Below are positions 51,488 through 59,729 of a DNA stretch of 64,000 nucleotides, one piece after another. The stretch is from AC-32 sp963715575. Its GTDB lineage: Bacteria > Actinomycetota > Thermoleophilia > Gaiellales > Gaiellaceae. Both the position numbers and the translations under genes were made by a program. The notes under the pieces are model-generated. The model was not told the DNA's origin. It saw only the letters and a program-made list of their open reading frames with translations, and searched no databases. Location of the stretch: contig OY970250.1 of NCBI GenBank assembly GCA_963715575.1, positions 1,426,001-1,490,000 of the forward strand, in the 5' to 3' direction. The stretch's first letter is position 1, and each line of letters opens with the position of its first letter.

Positions 51488-52261
51488 ATGGAAGCCGCCG
51501 CAGTACCAGCCGTGGATGTTGCCGACCGGGCACCGGGCGCAGTCGTCGCCGCCAAGGACGTCACCCGCCGCTACGGCGAGGGCGACACCGCGGTCGACGC
51601 CCTGCGCGGCGTCTCGCTCGAGGTGCAGCAGGGCCAGCTGACCGCCGTGATGGGCCCCTCGGGCTCCGGCAAGTCGACCCTGATGCACATCCTGGCCGCG
51701 CTCGACCGGCCGACCGGCGGTGAGGTCTGGATCGCCGGCACGAAGCTGGGCCAGCTCAGCGACAACGAGATCACGAAGCTGCGCCGCGACCACATCGGCT
51801 TCGTCTTCCAGTTCTTCAACCTGCTGCCGATGCTCACGGCCGAGGAGAACATCGTCCTGCCGCTCACGATCGCCGGCGAGAAGCCCGAGAAGGCCTGGCG
51901 CGAGGAGCTGCTGAAGACCGTCGGGCTCGACGACCGCCGCGACCACCGGCCGGCCGAGCTCTCGGGCGGCCAGCAGCAGCGTGTGGCGATCGCGCGGGCA
52001 TTGGTCTCGCGGCCGACCGTCGTCTTCGCGGACGAGCCGACGGGGAACCTCGACTCCAAGACCGGGGCCGAGATCCTCGAGCTCCTCCGCGGCTCGGTCG
52101 AGCAACTCGGCCAGACGACGGTGATGGTCACGCACGACCCGCACGCGGCCGCGATCGCCGACCGGATCCTGTTCCTCGCCGACGGACTGATCGTTCGCGA
52201 CATGCCGAACGCCGACGCCAGCGCAGTGATCGCGGCGATGGACGGTCTCACCCAGAGCTGA
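51488..52261 (+). CDS. ABC transporter ATP-binding protein (MacB/LolD type)
   Basis: A 257-residue ATPase with Walker A GPSGSGKST, FVFQFFNLLPMLTAEENI (the Q-loop form typical of the MacB/LolD family), signature LSGGQQQRVAIARAL, and Walker B VVFADEPTGNLDS. GAGGGGAGC-like sequence precedes the ATG. It shares one base with the start of its FtsX-type permease. These pairs export lipids, peptides or drugs or act as mechanotransmitters. Confidence 0.94.
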   Translation: MEAAAVPAVDVADRAPGAVVAAKDVTRRYGEGDTAVDALRGVSLEVQQGQLTAVMGPSGSGKSTLMHILAALDRPTGGEVWIAGTKLGQLSDNEITKLRRDHIGFVFQFFNLLPMLTAEENIVLPLTIAGEKPEKAWREELLKTVGLDDRRDHRPAELSGGQQQRVAIARALVSRPTVVFADEPTGNLDSKTGAEILELLRGSVEQLGQTTVMVTHDPHAAAIADRILFLADGLIVRDMPNADASAVIAAMDGLTQS

Positions 52262-54825
52262 TGCTGCGCGTCGCGCTGAAGGGGCTCGCCGGCCGCCCGG
52301 TGCGGGCGCTGCTGACGGCGATCGCGATCATCCTCGGCGTCGCGATGATCAGCGGCACCTACGTCCTGACGGACACGATCAACAGCGGCTTCGACACGAT
52401 CTTCGAGCAGTCGTACCAGAACGCCGACGTGGTGATCACGGGCAAGGCCGCCTTCGACAGCGCGAACGGGACGCAGGTCGAGTCCCCGCCGATGCCCGAG
52501 TCGCTGCTGGCGAAGGTGCAGCAGCTCCCGGACGTCGCGCTCGCGGCGGGCTCGGTCACGACCGACTCGCTCAAGCTGATCGGCAAGGACGGGAAGGTGA
52601 TCTCGACCGGCGGCGCGCCGACGCTCGGGTTCTCGGTTACGCCGAGCGGCCAGCCGTTCAACCCGACGAAGCTGACCGAGGGGAGCTGGCCGCACGGCTA
52701 CGACGAGATCGCGATCGACAAGGCAACCGCGGCGAGCAACGGCTTCACGGTCGGCGACCGGATCGGCGTGCAGGCGTTCGGCCCTGCGCAGCAGCTGCTG
52801 ATCAGCGGCATCGCGGAGTTCCCGAACGTGAGCGTCGGCGGTGCGACCTTCGCCATCCTCGACCAGCCGGCCGCCCAGCAGCTCTTCCATAAGGTCGGCC
52901 AGCTCGACGCGATCCGCGTCCAGTCCAAGCCCGGCGTCAGCGAGGAAGACCTGGTCGCTCAGATCCAGCCGCTGCTCGGCTCGGCCGAGCAGGTCCGCAG
53001 CGGCACCGAGCAGGCGAAGAAGGACCAGGAGACCGCGGGCAGCTTCATCTCCTTCCTGCGTTACGCGCTGCTCGCGTTCGCGGGCATCTCGCTGTTCGTC
53101 GGCGCCTTCGTGATCGCCAACACGCTCTCGATCACGATTGCGCAGCGGATGCGCGAGTTCGCGACGCTCCGTACGCTCGGCGCCTCGCGCCGCCAGGTGC
53201 TGTGGTCGGTCGTGATCGAGGCGTTCGTGATCGGCCTGGTTGGCTCGGTGATCGGCCTCTTCCTCGGCCTCGGGCTGGCGAAGCTGCTGAACTGGTTGTT
53301 CGTCAAGATCGGGATCGACTTGCCGCACGGCTCGACGGTCTTCGCGACCCGGACCGTGATCGTCAGCCTCCTCGTAGGCACCCTCGTGACGCTGTTGGCG
53401 AGCATCCGGCCAGCTCGCAGGGCAACTCGAGTCCCGCCCATTGCCGCGGTGCGCGAGGGCTCGGTGCTGCCGCCCTCGCGCTGGGCGAAGTACGGCACGG
53501 TCACCTCACTGATCGTGCTCGCGATCGCGATCGCGATGGTCTCGCTCGGCGCGCTCGCCAGCGGGATCGCGACAGGCCCGCGGCTGCTGGTGCTCGGCAT
53601 CGGCGTGCTGCTGCTCTTCTTCGGCGTCTCGATGAACGCGCCCAAGGTGGTGCGCCCGCTGTCGGCCGTGCTCGGCGCGCCGGCACGGACGATCGGCGGT
53701 GCCCCGGGGATCCTCGCGCGCGACAACGCGACGCGGAACCCGGGCCGCACGGCCTCGACAGCCTCGGCGCTGATGATCGGCCTCGCGCTCGTCACCTTCG
53801 TCGCGATCTTCGGCCAGGGGATCCGCAGCTCGTTCGAGGATGCCGTCAACGAGCTCTTCATCGCCGACTACGCGCTCACCTCGACGAGCACGTTCAACCC
53901 GATCGAGGTGGCCGCCGGCCAGGCGCTCGTCGGCAAGCCGGGCATCCACGACGTGACCGCGATTCGCGCCGGCTCGGCACGCTACCTCGGCAGCAACAAC
54001 GACCTGACCGCTGTGCAGCCGAATCTGAACAAGGGCGTGTTCATGAAGTGGACGCAGGGCGACAACGGGGTGCCTGGGAAGCTCGGCAACGACGGCTTCT
54101 TCGCGAGCAAGAAGTACGTCGAGGACCACGACCTGAGCCTCGGCGCGCCGGTGACGCTGCAGTTCCCGAGCGGCGAAAAGACGACGGTCGAGCTGAAGGG
54201 CGTCTGGGACGAGCCGAAGGGCGGCTCGCCGTTCGCCCCCATCACGATCTCGACGACGCTGTTCGACAAGTTCACGCCCCGGCCGCGCGACGAGATGGTG
54301 CTCGCGAACACGCCGGGCGGCGTCACCGACGCGAATACGGCGAACCTCGAGAGCGCGGTCAAGGGCTTCGCCGACGCCAAGGTCCAGACTCGCGACGAGT
54401 TCAAGTCGAATTTCGAGGCTCCGATCAACAAGCTGCTCAACCTGCTCTACGCCCTGCTCGCGCTGTCGGTGATCGTCAGCCTCGTCGGGATCATCAACAC
54501 GCTCGTGCTGACCGTCTTCGAGCGGACGCGGGAGATCGGGATGCTGCGCGCGGTCGGGATGACGCGGCGCCAGGTGCGGATGATGATCCGCTACGAGAGC
54601 ATCGTCACCTCGCTGATGGGGGCCGTGCTCGGGATGATCGTCGGCGTCTTCCTCGCGCTGCTCGTGACGCATGCGCTCTCGAGCTCCGGAGTCGTCTTCG
54701 CGGTGCCGTGGATCCAGATCGTCTACTTCGTGATCGCCGCTATCCTGGTCGGCATTCTCGCGGCCGTGATCCCCGCACGGCGCGCAGCTCGGCTGAACGT
54801 CCTCCAGGCGCTGCAATACGAGTAG
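52261..54825 (+). CDS. ABC transporter permease with two FtsX domains (MacB-like)
   Basis: An 854-residue permease with two MacB-type periplasmic regions and two FtsX transmembrane modules: helices near the N-terminus, a three-helix module from about 260, a second module from about 720 (LLNLLYALLALSVIVSLVGI), and the C-terminal RRAARLNVLQALQYE. This duplicated layout is common in actinobacterial permeases that work without a TolC partner. ATG 52261 shares one base with the ATPase stop. Substrate unknown. Confidence 0.93.
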   Translation: MLRVALKGLAGRPVRALLTAIAIILGVAMISGTYVLTDTINSGFDTIFEQSYQNADVVITGKAAFDSANGTQVESPPMPESLLAKVQQLPDVALAAGSVTTDSLKLIGKDGKVISTGGAPTLGFSVTPSGQPFNPTKLTEGSWPHGYDEIAIDKATAASNGFTVGDRIGVQAFGPAQQLLISGIAEFPNVSVGGATFAILDQPAAQQLFHKVGQLDAIRVQSKPGVSEEDLVAQIQPLLGSAEQVRSGTEQAKKDQETAGSFISFLRYALLAFAGISLFVGAFVIANTLSITIAQRMREFATLRTLGASRRQVLWSVVIEAFVIGLVGSVIGLFLGLGLAKLLNWLFVKIGIDLPHGSTVFATRTVIVSLLVGTLVTLLASIRPARRATRVPPIAAVREGSVLPPSRWAKYGTVTSLIVLAIAIAMVSLGALASGIATGPRLLVLGIGVLLLFFGVSMNAPKVVRPLSAVLGAPARTIGGAPGILARDNATRNPGRTASTASALMIGLALVTFVAIFGQGIRSSFEDAVNELFIADYALTSTSTFNPIEVAAGQALVGKPGIHDVTAIRAGSARYLGSNNDLTAVQPNLNKGVFMKWTQGDNGVPGKLGNDGFFASKKYVEDHDLSLGAPVTLQFPSGEKTTVELKGVWDEPKGGSPFAPITISTTLFDKFTPRPRDEMVLANTPGGVTDANTANLESAVKGFADAKVQTRDEFKSNFEAPINKLLNLLYALLALSVIVSLVGIINTLVLTVFERTREIGMLRAVGMTRRQVRMMIRYESIVTSLMGAVLGMIVGVFLALLVTHALSSSGVVFAVPWIQIVYFVIAAILVGILAAVIPARRAARLNVLQALQYE

Positions 54826-54858
54826 TCCTCCGTCCGGAGCCCTGCATAGGCTCCGGCC

Positions 54859-55047
54859 GTGCGCCGGCTGCGACCGCTCAGCGAGGAGGAGTGCTACCTC
54901 CGCTGCTACGGGGTCGACGAAACGACCGTGCGGGTCGTGCGGCTCGAGCCGGAGCGGCCGGCCCCGCGCTTCCGGGTGACCGGTGAGGAGCTCCGGCGGC
55001 TATTCGAGGTCCGGCTCGACGCCCGCGAGGCGGAGCTGGCGGCGTGA
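54859..55047 (+). CDS. Small hypothetical protein
   Basis: A 62-residue acidic/basic protein (RRLRPLSEEECYLRCYG at the start) from GTG 54859, 33 bp after the ABC permease. It has two cysteines in CYLRC but no recognised fold. The same-strand Mug gene follows after 69 bp. Codon use is like its neighbours, which supports it being coding. Confidence 0.55.
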   Translation: MRRLRPLSEEECYLRCYGVDETTVRVVRLEPERPAPRFRVTGEELRRLFEVRLDAREAELAA

Positions 55048-55116
55048 GGACGTGCGCGCGCTGGAGCCGGACGCGCCGGGTGATCGGGCTGCGGTTCGTT
55101 CCTCGGCCTTCGGCGC

Positions 55117-55689
55117 ATGACCGGCCCTGCTCGCCGCGCCGGCGCTCGGCCACGCGCTGCCGCTAGCGCGGTCCCGGACGTCCTCGGGCCGGATCTCCGC
55201 GTCGTCTTCTGCGGGATCAATCCCGGCTTCGTCTCGGACGCTGCCAAGGCGCACTTCGCCAACCCGCGGAACGACTTCTGGCGGCTCCTGCAGGCGGCCG
55301 GCTTCACGTCCCGACTGTACGAGCCGTCGGAGCAGTTCGAGGTGCTGCGCGAGGGCATCGGCCTGACGAACGCGGCCGCTCGGACGACTCGTGGCTCAGG
55401 CGACCTGCGGCGGGCGGACTTCGCGGGCGCCGTCGAACGGCTCGAGCGGCTGGCACTGGAGCTGCGCCCCCGCTGGATCGCCTTCGTCGGCAAGGAGGCC
55501 TATCGCGGTGCGTTCAAGGACCGGGCAGAGCTTGGCCCGCAGCAGCGGCGCCTCGGCGAGACACGGCTTTTCGTGCTCCCGTCGACATCTCCGGCTAACG
55601 CCGCCGTGCCGTGGGATGAGCGGCTGCGCTGGTTCCGCAAGCTGCACGAAAGCGTGAACAAACCGCACCGAAAGCCTCGCAAGCCCTAG
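55117..55689 (+). CDS. mug: Mismatch-specific uracil-DNA glycosylase (Mug/TDG family)
   Basis: A 190-residue family 2 uracil-DNA glycosylase. Motif A is FCGINPGF, followed by ANPRNDFWRLLQAAGF, and motif B is LPSTSPANA near the C-terminus. It removes uracil or ethenocytosine from G mismatches. The N-terminal 25 residues are basic and Ala/Arg-rich. A hairpin lies 52 bp after the stop. Confidence 0.9.
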   Translation: MTGPARRAGARPRAAASAVPDVLGPDLRVVFCGINPGFVSDAAKAHFANPRNDFWRLLQAAGFTSRLYEPSEQFEVLREGIGLTNAAARTTRGSGDLRRADFAGAVERLERLALELRPRWIAFVGKEAYRGAFKDRAELGPQQRRLGETRLFVLPSTSPANAAVPWDERLRWFRKLHESVNKPHRKPRKP

Positions 55690-55740
55690 CGCTCCGGCCG
55701 CCGAACCGGCACGCTGACCGCGAGGGAGGCGGGAAGCAAA

Positions 55741-55763
55741 CCCCACCCGATTGCAGGGTGGGG
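55741..55763 (-). terminator. Terminator-like hairpin between convergent genes
   Basis: CCCCACCC and GGGTGGGG form an 8-bp stem with a seven-base loop. On the minus strand a short TTTGCTT follows, so it best suits the membrane protein gene ending at 55817; on the plus strand it follows mug. The rest of the 55690-55816 spacer holds no gene I can see. Confidence 0.55.
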
Positions 55764-55816
55764 GTGTGCTCCGGCGCGGCCGATCGCTCGGGCTGCCGGC
55801 CGCCGCGGTGGGCGTA

Positions 55817-56245
55817 TCAGTCGCCGACGCCGATTGCGGTCAGGAAGACCAGCACGACGGTCGTCACGGCGAGCAATCCGTGCAGGGCCACGACCGGCAC
55901 GGGGAAGTGCTGCTCGGCCGGCGTGCCGGGGTCGACAGTCTCGCGAACGGCGCCGCGCTGTCGGCGCTGGTACCAGATCGCGAACATCGTGAACCCCAGC
56001 AGGGCGACGACTCCCAGGATCGCCAGGGCGATCCAGGCGAGGGCATCGCTGTCAGTCACGACGTAGATGATCCAAAGCACCAGCCCGGTCGCCGCCAGCA
56101 GGAAGTGGCCGAGGATCAGCGGCGGGCGAATCCGACTTCCGGGCTCGCGGCCCTGCTGCATTCCGCCTCTCGACAACCAGATCGCTAGGAGGACGAAACC
56201 GCCCGCAGCGGTCACGACCCACGCGATCAGCGCAGCCCATTCCAT
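55817..56245 (-). CDS. Four-helix membrane protein of unknown function
   Basis: A 142-residue protein with four hydrophobic helices (about residues 5-24, 43-63, 69-90 and 116-138), and histidines in LGHFLLAATG and ALHGLLAVTT at helix starts. AAGGAGG precedes the ATG by 7 bases. The paired histidines might bind haem or metal, but this is only a possibility. No family recognised. The 165 bp between it and nadE hold no other gene. Confidence 0.7.
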   Translation of the reverse strand: MEWAALIAWVVTAAGGFVLLAIWLSRGGMQQGREPGSRIRPPLILGHFLLAATGLVLWIIYVVTDSDALAWIALAILGVVALLGFTMFAIWYQRRQRGAVRETVDPGTPAEQHFPVPVVALHGLLAVTTVVLVFLTAIGVGD

Positions 56246-56410
56246 CCCTCGCCTCCTTGTGCGGATTACCGAACCGAGTACGAACTACCCCTGCCAGCGG
56301 TTTGAACGCCGGCCGTAGCGGGTCTTCAGCCTTCATGCTGAGTCGGAGAGACGAGACCAATTCGGCGGAGGCGGGCTGGGCCCGCCGGAGCCTCAACTGC
56401 GCGGGACTCG

Positions 56411-58126
56411 TCAGCCGCGCCAGCGGTTTGTAATCGGTGTGCGGCGGTCGCGGCCGAACGCCTTCGGTGTCAGGCGCACGCCGGGCGGGGCCTGGCGGCG
56501 CTTGTATTCGGCGCGGTCGATCAGCGCAAGCGCACGCTCGACGACGTCGGCGTCGAAGCCGTCCTGGGAGAGCTCCTCCCGCGAGCGGTCCTGCTCGACG
56601 TAGGCCTCGAGCACGCGGTCGAGGGCATGGTAGGGCGGCAGCGAGTCCTCGTCCAGCTGATCGGCGCGCAGCTCGGCACTCGGCGCGCGCTCGATGATGG
56701 TCGCGGGGATGAGCTCCGTGCCGGCGCGCTCGTTCAGATGACGCGCGAGCCGGAAGACGTCCGTCTTGAAGACGTCCTTCAGCAGCGCGAAGCCGCCGGC
56801 CATGTCGCCGTAAAGGGTGACGTAGCCGACCGAGAGCTCGGACTTGTTCCCCGTCGCGACCACAAGCCAGCCGAACTTGTTCGAGAGCGCCATCAGCAGG
56901 ACGCCGCGGATCCGCGCCTGCAGGTTCTCCTCGGTGAGGTCGGGCTCACGGCCGGCGAAGCTCTTGGCCAGGATCGATTCGAAGGCGTCGACCGCCGTGT
57001 TGATCGGCAGCTCGCGGAACTCGGTGCCGAGACTCTCGGCCAGCCGCCGCGCGTCGCTGCGCGTCGCCTCGGATGAGTAGCGAGACGGCATCGAGACGCA
57101 GTGCACGCGTTCCGCGCCGAGCGCCTCGACCGCGAGCGCCGCCGTCAGCGCCGAGTCGATACCGCCCGAGACGCCGATCACGACCTCGCTGAACCCGTTC
57201 TTGTCCACGTAGTCGCGCAGCCCGAGCTCGAGGGCAAGGCGCATCTGCTCGAGCTCGCCCAGCCGCTCGGCGAGGAACGGCTCGATCCGGTCGTCATGGG
57301 AACGGCAGTCGCCGAGCTGCACGATGGGCACGGCGGGCACGGCTCCTCGTTCACGAGCGAGCGCGCGCCGGCGCACGTCCCTGAGCCTGCGCCCGACTGC
57401 ATCGGCGGGGTCGATGTCCACAACCAGCAACGCCTCCTCGAAGCCCGGTGCGCTGGCGAGCACGTGGCCCTCCTCGTCGAGGACGAGCGAATGGCCGTCG
57501 AAGATCAGCTCGTCCTGGCCGCCGACAGCGTTGCAGAAGGCGACGAGGCAGGCGTTGTCCCTGGCGCGGGTGGCGAACATCTCCTCGCGCTCGCGATCGC
57601 GGCAGGTGTGAAACGGCGAGGCGGAGATGTTCGTCAGCAGCTGCGCGCCGGCGAGGGCGAGGTCGGTCGCGGGCGGGCCCGGCTGCCACAGGTCCTCGCA
57701 GATGGTCGGGCCGACGAGCGTCCCACCGAGCTCCAGCAACAGGCAGTCTCGTGCGGGCGCGAAGTAACGGTCCTCGTCGAAGACGCCGTAGTTCGGCAGG
57801 AAGCGCTTGCGGTAGACGGCCTTCACCTCGCCCTCCGCGCAGACGGCGCACGCGTTGTAGAGGTCGCGGTCGAAGTGCGGGTAGCCGACGAGGGCGACGA
57901 GGCCGTGCGTCTCGCGGGCGATCTCCTGCAGCGACTCCTCGGCCGCGCGGATGAAGCCCGGCCGCAGGAGCAGATCCTCGGGTGGGTAGGAGGTGACGGC
58001 GAGCTCCGGCAGGAGCACGAGATCGGCTTGGGCGCCGCGGGCCTCCGAGATCGCCTGGAGGATGCGCTCGCGGTTGCCGTCGAGGTCGCCGACGGTGGTG
58101 TTGATCTGGGCGAGCGCGAGTCTCAT
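56411..58126 (-). CDS. nadE: Glutamine-dependent NAD+ synthetase
   Basis: A 571-residue two-domain enzyme making NAD+ from deamido-NAD with glutamine as nitrogen source. The N-terminal nitrilase-like domain (1-260) has the Glu-Lys-Cys triad in LLPELAVTSYPPEDL, YRKRFLPNYGVFDE and PTICEDLWQPG. The C-terminal synthetase domain has the ATP pyrophosphatase motif GVSGGIDSAL and ATGNKSELSVGY. Length is about 100 residues shorter than the mycobacterial type, closer to the shorter bacterial NadE-Gln. Confidence 0.93.
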   Translation of the reverse strand: MRLALAQINTTVGDLDGNRERILQAISEARGAQADLVLLPELAVTSYPPEDLLLRPGFIRAAEESLQEIARETHGLVALVGYPHFDRDLYNACAVCAEGEVKAVYRKRFLPNYGVFDEDRYFAPARDCLLLELGGTLVGPTICEDLWQPGPPATDLALAGAQLLTNISASPFHTCRDREREEMFATRARDNACLVAFCNAVGGQDELIFDGHSLVLDEEGHVLASAPGFEEALLVVDIDPADAVGRRLRDVRRRALARERGAVPAVPIVQLGDCRSHDDRIEPFLAERLGELEQMRLALELGLRDYVDKNGFSEVVIGVSGGIDSALTAALAVEALGAERVHCVSMPSRYSSEATRSDARRLAESLGTEFRELPINTAVDAFESILAKSFAGREPDLTEENLQARIRGVLLMALSNKFGWLVVATGNKSELSVGYVTLYGDMAGGFALLKDVFKTDVFRLARHLNERAGTELIPATIIERAPSAELRADQLDEDSLPPYHALDRVLEAYVEQDRSREELSQDGFDADVVERALALIDRAEYKRRQAPPGVRLTPKAFGRDRRTPITNRWRG

Positions 58127-58155
58127 CGGGTTTTAGACTACCAGTCGAAAACTCC

Positions 58156-58953
58156 TCAACGGTGGCGGAGAAAGTCGATCAGGACGCGGCTCGCCCGCTC
58201 GTGGTACGGAGCGAGCTCGACGAGATCCCAGCCGTGGTAGCCGCCGGGGAACAGGGCGAGCCGCTTGTACGAGGATCCGGCACGGCGCTCCAACGCCTGG
58301 GCGTCCTCGACCGAGAGGTAGCCGTCTTCGCGTGAGTCGAGGATCAGAATCGGTGTCCGCAGCCTCGGGATCGCGGCCTGTGCGTCGAGCTCGGCGTCGG
58401 GTCCGTAGTTGTTGCCGAGGTCGGGCTCGCCCGAGAGGCTGACGACTCCCGCGATCCTCGAGCCGAGCCGGGAGCCCGCGACCATGCTCGCCGCGCCGCC
58501 GAACGACGCGCCGCCGATGAACACTTTGGACGCGCCCTCTCGCTTCAACTCGGTGACGGCGCCCTCGAAGTCACGTGTGAAGCGGCCCGCCTTGGCGCGT
58601 GACGGGGACTGAGAGAGCCCGAAGCCTCGCAGGTCGAAGATGAGCACCCGAAAGTCGGCGCGGCTGAGCACGCGCGCGTACGAGGCCCAACCGCAGAGGT
58701 CGCCGGGCGACTCGTGCGCGAGGGCGATGCCCGTAGAGCCGGTGCCGAGGGAGGCGCCGTCCAGCAGGACCCCGTCCTGGGTGCGAAACCAGCCCGTCGT
58801 GACCCGGGCCGCCTTCCCCGGCCCGCGCCCGCAACGCTCGGTCAAGCCGGGCAACGGGCGCCCGCGGGCAGCGAGCGTCGAGGAGCTCGACCCGCCGCCG
58901 CAGCCCGCGGCACCGAGCGCGAGGAGTAGCGCCCACGCGGCAGCCGCGCGCAT
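58156..58953 (-). CDS. Lipoprotein alpha/beta hydrolase
   Basis: A 265-residue secreted lipoprotein: lipobox LALGAAGCGGG, then a linker, then an alpha/beta hydrolase domain with nucleophile elbow GGASFGGA, acidic residue region LILDSREDGYL and a final histidine in PGGYHGWDLV. It resembles dienelactone hydrolase-like or X-Pro-type small hydrolases. TAATG overlap couples it to the SDR gene upstream. Substrate is unknown. Confidence 0.8.
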   Translation of the reverse strand: MRAAAAWALLLALGAAGCGGGSSSSTLAARGRPLPGLTERCGRGPGKAARVTTGWFRTQDGVLLDGASLGTGSTGIALAHESPGDLCGWASYARVLSRADFRVLIFDLRGFGLSQSPSRAKAGRFTRDFEGAVTELKREGASKVFIGGASFGGAASMVAGSRLGSRIAGVVSLSGEPDLGNNYGPDAELDAQAAIPRLRTPILILDSREDGYLSVEDAQALERRAGSSYKRLALFPGGYHGWDLVELAPYHERASRVLIDFLRHR

Positions 58954-59729
58954 TACCGGCGCAGGCGGATCGCGTTCAGGTCCTGTTCGCGGATCTCCTG
59001 GGCGCGACGGATCAGGTCCTCGATGTCGTCGTGCTCCGCGTGGATGTAGCGGCCCGCGAGCTCGTCCGCCCGGCCCGAGGCGAGCACCCGCACGAGCTGC
59101 GGCGCGAGCTCGGGCGGCGTCCAGGGCGCGTCGTCGGAGAAGTGTCCCTCGGTCATCTCCGTGCGCACGAGCCCGGGGCTGATCAGGAAGATGCGCACCG
59201 GCGTCTCGGCGAGCTCGTTTGCGAGCGTCTCCCCGAGCCGGTTGGCGGCGGCCTTGCTCGAGGTGTAGCCGGTGTTGCTCGCGCCGGGGAGGTAGCCGGC
59301 GCCGCTGCCGGTAATCACGATTCGCCCGCGGCCGCGCTCGAGCATCCCCGGGATCACGGCGCGGGCCGAGTGGTAGACGCCGAGCACGTTCACCTCGAAC
59401 GTGCGCCACCACGCGGCCGGGTCGCTGTCGGCGAGCTCGCCCTCGCCGCTGCCGATGCCGGCGTTCGCGGCGAGCAGGTCGATCGGCCCGAGCTCGCGCT
59501 CGGTCTCGGCAACGGCGCGCTCGACGGCGGCCAGGTCGGTGACGTCGAGCTCGACCGCGAGACCGCCGATCTCCTGGGCGACCTGCTCGACCTGGTCCTT
59601 CGTGCGCGCGGCGACCGCCACCTTCGCGCCCGCGTCCGCGAGCTCGCGGGCGATCCCGGCGCCGATCCCGCGCCCGCCGCCGGTGACGAGCGCGACCTGT
59701 CCGTCGAGGCGGTCAGCTGGCTGCGGCAT
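58953..59729 (-). CDS. Short-chain dehydrogenase/reductase
   Basis: A 258-residue classical SDR with TGGGRGIGAGIA (cofactor motif), NAGIGSGEGELAD, the catalytic serine in VITGSGAGY and the YTSSK catalytic Tyr/Lys. The cofactor arginine-rich AARTKDQ region suggests NADP. The C-terminus has an extra DIEDLIRRAQEIREQD helix. ATG 59729 lies 17 bp inside the synthetase gene end. Substrate is unknown. Confidence 0.87.
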   Translation of the reverse strand: MPQPADRLDGQVALVTGGGRGIGAGIARELADAGAKVAVAARTKDQVEQVAQEIGGLAVELDVTDLAAVERAVAETERELGPIDLLAANAGIGSGEGELADSDPAAWWRTFEVNVLGVYHSARAVIPGMLERGRGRIVITGSGAGYLPGASNTGYTSSKAAANRLGETLANELAETPVRIFLISPGLVRTEMTEGHFSDDAPWTPPELAPQLVRVLASGRADELAGRYIHAEHDDIEDLIRRAQEIREQDLNAIRLRR